A stretch of 64,000 nt of DNA, from NCBI GenBank assembly GCA_947172415.1, contig OX359194.1:5890001-5954000 (forward strand), in the 5' to 3' direction. A program made the position numbers and the translations under genes. Origin of the DNA: Chondrosia reniformis (lineage: Eukaryota > Porifera > Demospongiae > Chondrillida > Chondrillidae). Below are positions 56,343-64,000 of this stretch, one piece after another. The stretch's first letter is position 1; every line of letters starts with the position of its first letter. The notes under the pieces were generated by a model that did no database searches, was not told where the DNA came from, and saw nothing but the letters and a program-made list of their open reading frames with translations.

Positions 56343-59300
56343 TGGGAGATATAGGGCTAATTTGTGTAGATATCTAAATTTGCAAAACTCATTGGAACCC
56401 TTTCATACATCCCTGTAAATACTGAGATAGAGTTTCAGAATCATATCTCTCCATTTGGAAGAGTTATATCACTTAATGTACTTTAAATTGCTGCTACGTA
56501 TATGAAGTTAATGTATGGTGAGAGATAGGGCAAATTTGAGTAGATATCAAAATTTGCAAAACTCATTGGATGCCTTTCATACATCTCCGTGAATACTGAG
56601 ATAGAGTTTCAGATTCATATCTCTTCATTTGGAAGAGTTACAGCACTTAATGTACTTTAAATTACTGCTATATGAAGTTAATGTATGGTGAGAGATAAGG
56701 TACATTTGAGTAGATATTAAAATTTGCAAAAGTCAATGAACACATTTCATACATCTCTGTGAATACTGAGATAGAGTTTGAGATTCATATCTCTTCATTT
56801 GGAAGAGTTACAACACTTAATGTACTTTAAATTACTGCTATATGAAGTTAATGTATGGTGAGAGATAAGGTACATTTGAGTAGATATTAAAATTTGCAAA
56901 AGTCAATGAAAACCTTTCAAACATCTCTGTGAATACTGAAATAGAGTTTAAGATACATATCCCTTCATTTGGAAGAGTTACAGCACTTAATGTACTTTTT
57001 CTATCTGCTATACAAAGTTAATGTATGTTGAGAGATAGGGCAAATTTGAATAGATATCAAAATTTGCAAAAGTCAATGAACACATTTCATACATCTCTGT
57101 GAATACTGAGATAGAGTTTGAGATTCATATCTCTTCATTTGGAAGAGTTACAGCACTTAATGCACTTTAAATTACTGCTATATGTAGTTAATGTATGGTG
57201 AGAGATAGGGCAAATGTGAGTAGATATCAAAATTTGCAAAACTCAATGAACACATTTCATACATCTCTGTGAATACTGAAATAGAGTTTGAGATTCATAT
57301 CTCTTCATTTGGAAGAGTTACAGCACTTAATGCACTTTAAATTACTGCTATATGTAGTTAATGTATGGTGAGAGATAGGGCAAATGTGAGTAGATATCAA
57401 AATTTGCAAAACTCAATGAACACATTTCATACATCTCTGTGAATACTGAAATAGAGTTTGAGATTCATATCTCTTCATTTGGAAGAGTTACAGCACTTAA
57501 TGTACTTTTTCTATCTGCTATACAAAGTTAATGTATGTTGAGAGATAGGGCAAATTTGAGTAGATATTAAAATTTGCAAAAGTCAATGAACACATTTCAT
57601 ACATCTCTGTGAATACTGAGATAGAGTTTGAGATTCATATCTCTTCATTTGGAAGAGTTACAGCACTTAATGTACTTTAAATAACTGCTATACAAAGTTA
57701 ATGTATGTTGAGAGATAGGGCAAATTTGAGTAGATATCAAAATTTGCAAAACTCAATGAAAACCTTTCAAACATCTCTGTGAATACTGAGATAGAGTTTC
57801 TGATACATATCTCTTCATTTGGAAGAGTTACAGCACTTAATGTACTTTTTCTATCTGCTATACAAAGTTAATGTATGGTGAGAGATAGGGCAAATTTGAA
57901 TAGATATCAAAATTTGCAAAAATTCATTGGATGCCTTTCATACATCTCTGTGAATGCTGAGTTAGGGTTTAACATTCATATCTCTTCATTTGGAAGAGTT
58001 ACAGCACTTAATGTACTTTAAATTACTGCTATATGTAGTTAATGTATGGTGAGAGATAGGGCAAATTTGAGTAGATATCAAAATTTGCAAAACTCAATGA
58101 ACACATTTCATACATCTCTGTGAATACTGAAATAGAGTTTGAGATTCATATCTCTTCATTTGGAAGAGTTACAGCACTTAATGTACTTTAAATTACTGCT
58201 ATATGAAGTTAATGTATGGTGAGAGATAAGGTACATTTGAGTAGATATTAAAATTTGCAAAAGTCAATGAAAACCTTTCAAACATCTCTGTGAATACTGA
58301 AATAGAGTTTAAGATACATATCCCTTCATTTGGAAGAGTTACAGCACTTAATGTACTTTTTCTATCTGCTATACAAAGTTAATGTATGTTGAGAGATAGG
58401 GCAAATTTGAGTAGATATTAAAATTTGCAAAAGTCAATGAACACATTTCATACATCTCTGTGAATACTGAAATAGAGTTTGAGATTCATATCTCTTCATT
58501 TGGAAGAGTTACAGCACTTAATGTACTTTAAATAACTGCTATACAAAGTTAATGTATGTTGAGAGATAGGGCAAATTTGAGTAGATATCAAAATTTGCAA
58601 AACTCAATGAAAACCTTTCAAACATCTCTGTGAATACTGAGATAGAGTTTCTGATACATATCTCTTCATTTGGAAGAGTTACAGCACTTAATGTACTTTT
58701 TCTATCTGCTATACAAAGTTAATGTATGGTGAGAGATAGGGCAAATTTGAATAGATATCAAAATTTGCAAAAATTCATTGGATGCCTTTCATACATCTCT
58801 GTGAATGCTGAGTTAGGGTTTAACATTCATATCTCTTCATTTGGAAGAGTTACAGCACTTAATGTACTTTAAATTACTGCTATATGTAGTTAATGTATGG
58901 TGAGAGATAGGGCAAATTTGAGTATATATCAAAATTTTCAAAACTCATTGGATGCCTTTAATACATCTCTGTGAATACTGAGATAGAGTTTGAGATTCAT
59001 ATCTCTTCATTTGGAAGAGTTACAGCACTTAATGTACTTTTTATACTGCTATACAAAGTTAATGTATGGTGAGAGATAGGGCAAATTTGAATAGATATCA
59101 AAATTTGCAAAACTCAATGAAAACCTTTCATACATCTCTGTGAATACTGAGATAGAGTTTCTGATACATATCTCTTCATTTGGGAGGGTTACAGCACTTA
59201 ATGTACTTTAAATTACTGCTTTACGAAGTTAATGTATGGTGAGAGATAGGGCAAATTTGAGTAGATATCAAAATTTGCAAAACTCAATGAAAACCTTTCA

Positions 59301-60504
59301 TACATCTCTGTGAATACTGAGATAGAGTTTCTGATACATATCTCTTCATTTGGAAGAGTTACAGCACTTAATGTACTTTAAATAACTGCCATATGAAGTT
59401 AATGTATGGTGAGAGATAGGGCAAATTTGAGTAGATATCAAAATTTGCAAAACTCAATGAAAACCTTTCATACATCTCTGTGAATACTGAGATAGAGTTT
59501 CTGATACATATCTCTTCATTTGGGAGGGTTACAGCACTTAATGTACTTTAAATTACTGCTATATGAAATTAATATATGGTGAGAGATAGGGCAAATTTGA
59601 GTAAGTATCAAAATTTGCAAAAATTCATTGGATGCTTTTCATACATCTCTGTGAATGCTGAGTTAGGGTTTAACATTCATATCTCTTCATTTGGAAGAGT
59701 TACAGCACTTAATGTACTTTAAATTACGGCTATATTAAGTTAATATATGGTGAGAGATAGGGCAAATTTGAGTAGATATCAAAATTTGCAAAACTCAATG
59801 AAAACCTTTCATACATCTCTGTGAATACTGAGATAGAGTTTCTGATACATATCTCTTCATTTGGGAGGGATACAGCACTTAATGTACTTTAAATTACTGC
59901 TATATGAAATTAATATATGGGGAGAGATAAGGCAAATTTGAGTAAATATCAAAATTTGCAAAAATTCATTGGATGCCTTTCATACATCTCTGTGAATGCT
60001 GAGTTAGGGTTTAACATTCATATCTCTTCATTTGGAAGAGTTACAGCACTTAATGTACTTTAAATTACGGCTATATGAAGTTAATATATGGTGAGAGATA
60101 GGGCAAATTTGAGTAGATATCAAAATTTGCAAAACACAATGAAAACCTTTCAAACATCTCTGTGAATACTGAGATAGAGTTTTAGATACATATCTCTTCA
60201 TTTGGCAGAGTTACAGCACTTAATGTACTTTAAATTACTGCTATACGAAGTTAATGTACGTATGGTGAGAGATAGGGCAAATTTGAGTAGATATCAAAAT
60301 TTGCAAAACTCAATGAAAACCTTTCAAACATCTCTGTGAATACTGAGATAGAGTTTCAGATTCATATCTCTTCATTTGGAAGAGTTACAGCACTTAATAT
60401 ACTTTAAATTAGTGCTATACGAATTAACGTATTTTGAGATGAAAGTCCTTCAACAGTTTTAAGGTCATGATCGATTACTGGTCGAAATTAGAGAAATTAT
60501 GAAA

Positions 60505-61618
60505 ATGGCGTCAGGAGGTTAGCTAAAAATGTAATCTCTTTTTCGTAAAGCTAGCCGTGAACAATTCCTTTCTATTTAGAATATGAAAGACGACAGAATA
60601 TTCTTCAGGGACTGCAAAAGAAAAGATCTCGTCTAGAAAAGCTTCAAAGAGAAACGTAAGTATGATGTGCTCAAAATTTGATTGTTCGTGTGTCTGTGAT
60701 AATATACAGGTCTACTCCATCTCCTCCATTGCCACATACAGGTCTACTCCATCCCCTCCATTGCTACATACAGGTCTACTCCATCTCCTCCATTGCCACA
60801 TACAGGTCTACTCCATCTCCTTCATTGCCACATACAGGTCTACTCCACCTCCTCCATTGCCACATACAGGTCTACTCCATCTCCTTCATTGCCACATACA
60901 GGTCTACTCCATCTCCTTCATTGCCACATACAGGTCTACTCCATCTCCTCCATTGCTACGTACATACAGGTCTACTCCACCTCCTCCATTGCCACTTACA
61001 GGTCTACTCCACCTCCTCCATTGCTACATACAGGTCTACTCCATCTCCTCCATTGCCACATACAGGTCTACTCCATCTCCTCCATTGCCACATACAGGTC
61101 TACTCCATCTCCTCCATTGCCACATACAGGTCTACTCCATCTCCTCCATTACTACATACAGGTCTAATCCACCTCCTCCATTGCTACATACAGGTCTACT
61201 CCATCTCCTCCATTGCTACATACAGGTCTACTCCACCTCCTCCATTGCCACATACAGGTCTACTCCATCTCCTCCATTGCTACATACAGGTCTACTCCTT
61301 CTCCATTGCTACATACAGTTCTACTCCATCTCCTCCTATTAATGTCTCTCCTGTACATATTGGACCTGTTGAAAAGATGCATATTCCAACAGTAGCAGTA
61401 AGTCGTATTCATATATTGTGTACCTTTCTGACTTGGAGTATACATAATGCTAAGCTATATGCAATGTTATAGATCCACACCCTGGTTAGCTGTATATGCA
61501 GTCCAATTATGTATTGGTTTCTATATCCAAAGCTCTCACTAGATTTATATCCCTATAGGCCTTTACTCTAAAGTAGCATGTAAGAAAAATGGTGTTTGTA
61601 TAAGATTAATTATTCATA

Positions 61619-61675
<57 letters not shown>

Positions 61676-62618
61676 GCATATATGTACGTATATGCTGTAT
61701 AATTGTGAAGCTACCCATGCATACGTGTAGTTTAAATCAAGTTTGCTGTATAATAAACCATCATTCCTCCCTACTTGCATTATTGGAGTTCTGCTGAGTA
61801 CATTTATAATACTGAACTAAGCAACTGTTGTAGACTCTTGTGTGATGGAGCAGCTGTGTTTTTCAAATATTTAAACTACATACTACGTACTTTATCTGGG
61901 GATCCAGTCTTCTTCAGTGACCCCAAGATACTTTATTTGGTAAATTACATGTCTATATGAGTGCAGTGTGCATGTCAAGGACTCACAAAAGATCAAGAAT
62001 AAGATCAAGAATAAGACAAAGATTCCTAGGGTCACTGATAAAGGGTGGAATTCCCAGAAACAGCTGTCTGGCGCAATGGAGAAGAAGTAGAAGGAGAACA
62101 CTCTTGTATCCTCATCCAAAGCTCTTACTAGGTTTAGTTCCCTATAGGCCTTTACTCTAAACTAGATGTAGCATGTAAGAAAAATGGTGTATCAGATTAT
62201 TTATGTAGAGTATTGGGAGATAAACAGTTTTAAAGTAATTCCTAACTGGCATATTCCATCTCCTGCTGATTGTAATCTTTGCTCTGTCTTCTTGTAGCCT
62301 CCTTCATCAGTGTCTTCTGTGACTCCATTTAACAAGAAGGAACAGCAAAGAATTGCCTTAGAGGTGCAAATATTTACATAGAGATTTAGAAAGATGGGCA
62401 ATTGTATTAAAGGGTTACAATTATTGGTATATGTTACTGTACAAACTATTATTATACCTAACTTCACCACTTCCTCATTACAGCATGCTCATTCACAGAC
62501 CTGTAGCTACATTATACCACAAGACTCCAATTATAACAATCTAATTATACCAGTTTTACCAAGGCTTTCAGAAGATGGAGAACTTGTACAGCAACCACAC
62601 AGATCGGGTAGCAAGTAA
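60505..62618 (+). CDS. INIP: SOSS complex subunit C (INIP, hSSB-interacting protein)
   Basis: Small subunit of the SOSS single-strand-DNA sensor complex in homologous-recombination repair. Exons: 60505-60517, 60580-60655, 61319-61397, 62298-62363, 62484-62618; sum 369 nt, 122 residues (human 104). N-terminus MASG-EYERRQNILQGLQKKR corresponds to the family's basic LxELxKEKRKLL helix; the C-terminus KKEQQRIALEHAHSQTCSYI … QDSNYNNLIIPVLPRL matches the diagnostic QQKAALQHAHA…QDS…NLILPVLPRL. Between them is a Ser/Pro linker. Intron 2 holds a 32-bp array that reiterates the exon-3 acceptor; I chose the last TACAG (61318) because it keeps the frame. Its promoter abuts the satellite block. Confidence 0.85.
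60709..61318. repeat. 32-bp minisatellite built on the INIP exon-3 acceptor (copy 2)
   Basis: About 19 units, more than the ~14 of copy 1. One unit carries a TACGTACATACAG variant (near 60.96 kb). The final unit is shortened by 3 bp. Each unit ends in a good acceptor (TACAG|G). Adding three units (96 nt) keeps the frame; adding one or two does not. Confidence 0.85.
61525..61620 (+). repeat. Retrozyme-like repeat, 3' fragment (INIP intron 3)
   Basis: Matches from CCAAAGCTCTCACTAG to GATTAATTATTCAT. No hammerhead. Followed by a (TTA)n microsatellite. Confidence 0.55.
61618..61675. repeat. (ATT)n microsatellite
   Basis: About 19 uninterrupted ATT triplets in INIP intron 3. Confidence 0.95.
61972..62205 (+). 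mobile_element. Retrozyme-like element, old full-length copy (INIP intron 3)
   Basis: Diverged copy with an internal 15-bp duplication (AAGATCAAGAAT twice) and the older-subfamily 3' half (ACTAGATGTAGCATG). Hammerhead region at 62029-62074 has CTGATAA, GGG/CCC, GAAACAGCTGTC; stem I GGGTCA/TGGCGC is partly paired; probably inactive. Confidence 0.6.
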
Positions 62619-63431
62619 AATGTTATGAGAGTTTACTTTGATACGTTTAATTAGAATTGAGGTGCTTAACCGTTTTAATCATTTATATGTACAATTCTGT
62701 GAGCAATTATGAAAGTCACATATGTATTCACCTTCTTTGGTCACTTCTATATATGGGATGTATGTATTTGTAAGAGTTACTTGTCTAATTATATTATTCA
62801 CTTATATTAACTTTCAGCACTGTTATTTAATATCATGACTGATTTGAGAAGTTTATACTAGTGTATACAGATAATAATAGAATAGAGATTCCTTCTAACT
62901 GCGTCGAACTTATCTTTTAAAACGCTCAAAGGTCAAAGGATGTACCATCCTAAAGATATGTATACATATTAGTTATACCACGACACTGAGGTGTATATGG
63001 ATCTTATACATACGAGTCATGAGGGCACGTTACAAAATTTAAACACAGGCAGTTGCCCCGGCAACGGAGTATATAGTGTGTTATGTTACCATCAAACAAG
63101 TCAAAAAATTCCAGACAGTTAAGGTACCAGTGTTAAAGGCATAATATATTACAGAAGACAGGTATGACCAATTATATACTAATGATGATGAAAGTGTATA
63201 TGCTATAGAAAAAGAAATATGAAAGAGGTATACATGTAATTCAAGTTGGGAACTCCATTAAGTCTTTTATATGCACTGCTATCATCATCAACAATGGATA
63301 TTATAAATTCTTCATTTTTCCATCTTTAGCTGAGAAAAGGACAGTCATTTTAATCATAAAATCACCTTCTTGTAAATTATTTACTATATTACATAAAATT
63401 AATATATTAACATGTCAGTTAAAACAAATGT
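62619..63431. other. Convergent spacer INIP / hydrolase
   Basis: Non-coding. 62877-62957 is a Penelope relic: the 5' tail (AGATTCCTTCTAACTGCGTC) fused directly to the outer end of a pseudo-LTR (CAAAGGATGTACCATCCTAA), an internally deleted copy. Nothing else seen. Confidence 0.5.
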
Positions 63432-63899
63432 TTATAGTACATCAGTACTGCAGGTGTTTATTATAGTATCTTTTATGAACTGAACACAATGTAGCCATGC
63501 GTCCCTCTTGCTGTGTGACACAAAGTGTCTAAGGATGGACTGACTTGCTGACTGACCAAACAGTGATATTATGCTGAAGTGGTTGTGCCCCTGCAACATA
63601 ACATGTTTAGCAACAATTCCTCTCTCTATTAAGATCTCCTTCAGTTTCTCTGCCTGTTTTTCAAGCCCAAAATCTGATGCTGCAGTAATGAGGAGTACTG
63701 GAGGCAACATCACACTACCTTGCTTTCTGGTATTACTGTATTCATGGACAGTCTGACTCGATGCTAGCAGCTGAAGTGGAGAACAGTTGATCCACTGGCC
63801 GTCCATTTCAGTCCCAAAGACCGGTCTCCTGTACAAGTAGTGAGCTATACGGCCCTCCATTTTAGTGATGTCATAGGCACCGGACATTCCAATGAATCC
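63432..63899 (-). CDS. Alpha/beta hydrolase, last exon (partial)
   Basis: Final exon of a minus-strand gene that continues past the right edge; the acceptor lies at 63900-63901 and the exon opens in phase 0 with GFIGMSGAYDI, an oxyanion-hole/strand segment typical of the esterase/lipase (abhydrolase 3) and kynurenine-formamidase-like group. PPVLLITAASDFGLEKQAEK contains the acid residue (ASD) and LQGHNHFSI the catalytic histidine. The nucleophile elbow (GxSxG) should be in the preceding exon, outside the window. Exact subfamily and substrate unknown. Confidence 0.7.
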   Translation of the reverse strand, partial: GFIGMSGAYDITKMEGRIAHYLYRRPVFGTEMDGQWINCSPLQLLASSQTVHEYSNTRKQGSVMLPPVLLITAASDFGLEKQAEKLKEILIERGIVAKHVMLQGHNHFSIISLFGQSASQSILRHFVSHSKRDAWLHCVQFIKDTIINTCSTDVL

Positions 63900-64000
63900 C
63901 TATTACACATACCATGGGAAGACATAGCAACTCGAATGATGTATTAACTTTTAAGTACATGTAAAATTGTATGTGATAAAAAGTACAAAGAATGAAGACT

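Larger units (their letters stand above)
50491..60432. repeat. 170-bp satellite block
   Basis: Roughly 42-44 monomers of ~170 bp (markers AGAGATAGGGCAAATTTGAG, AAAATTTGCAAAACTCA, TTCATTTGGAAGAGTTACAG). Two monomer variants (AACACATTTCATACATC versus AAAACCTTTCAAACATC) alternate in higher-order patterns; for instance CTCGAGCTCAATG recurs 685 bp apart (52606, 53291), that is, every four monomers. Interrupted by two copies of a 1.07-kb spacer and one TIR element. It replaces the promoter between the broken receptor copy and INIP. AT-rich, no gene. Confidence 0.9.

Noticed and set aside
50491-60432. CRISPR-like array
   Set aside because: Repeats and intervening sequence are one 170-bp monomer; there are no short spacers, no cas genes, and the genome is eukaryotic.
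61618-61675. (ATT)n run as a functional element
   Set aside because: Simple microsatellite in an intron.

Overview
The window is eukaryotic and metazoan. It is AT-rich, its genes are split by many short GT–AG introns, and its introns and spacers are full of TACGTA palindromes. The gene set (RUVBL1, CFAP57, AASDH, PSME3IP1, the SOSS-C subunit INIP, ALKBH7, an SRCR/fibronectin-III receptor) and the very tight gene spacing fit an early-branching animal. A demosponge such as Amphimedon is my best guess; this rests on gene content and texture, not on a database match.

Layout. 1–14 kb is gene-dense: the first exon of ALKBH7 (minus) and PSME3IP1 (plus) start 34 bp apart; PSME3IP1 converges on intronless RUVBL1 (minus); RUVBL1 shares a 148-bp promoter with the 18-exon CFAP57 (plus). 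14–16.4 kb holds a decayed Penelope-like fragment and an unexplained GC-richer segment. 16.4–35.2 kb is a degenerate three-unit tandem duplication. It carries two intronless genes for secreted DNRLRE-type proteins (22.1 and 33.6 kb), two orphan copies of the first recognisable AASDH exon, and a young Penelope-like retroelement with inverted pseudo-LTRs and a 14-bp target duplication. 34.8–43.0 kb is AASDH (plus). 44.3–47.6 kb is an SRCR–FN3–SRCR–FN3–TM receptor (minus), head to head with INIP. That receptor–INIP promoter block is tandemly duplicated; the inner copies are broken, and about 9.9 kb of 170-bp satellite separates the broken receptor copy from the intact INIP gene (60.5–62.6 kb). 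The window ends in the last exon of an alpha/beta hydrolase (minus).

Functionally the single-copy genes are housekeeping: chromatin remodelling (RUVBL1), ciliary structure (CFAP57), proteasome-activator regulation (PSME3IP1), DNA repair (INIP), a mitochondrial dioxygenase (ALKBH7) and an adenylation/carrier/beta-propeller enzyme (AASDH). They form head-to-head pairs but no operon.

The most interesting signal is not a protein. A dispersed family of about 240–270 bp (copies near 8.1, 9.0, 12.9, 38.3, 39.4, 49.6, 61.5 and 62.0 kb) has no coding capacity and carries a hammerhead-ribozyme-like core with covarying stem I. One copy sits cleanly between short target duplications. The Penelope-like element carries its own hammerhead-like motif in each pseudo-LTR. 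Together these look like an autonomous retroelement and a retrozyme-like non-autonomous partner. A second theme is tandem repeats seeded on splice sites: a 20-bp repeat that reiterates an AASDH 5' splice site and a 32-bp repeat that reiterates an INIP 3' splice site.
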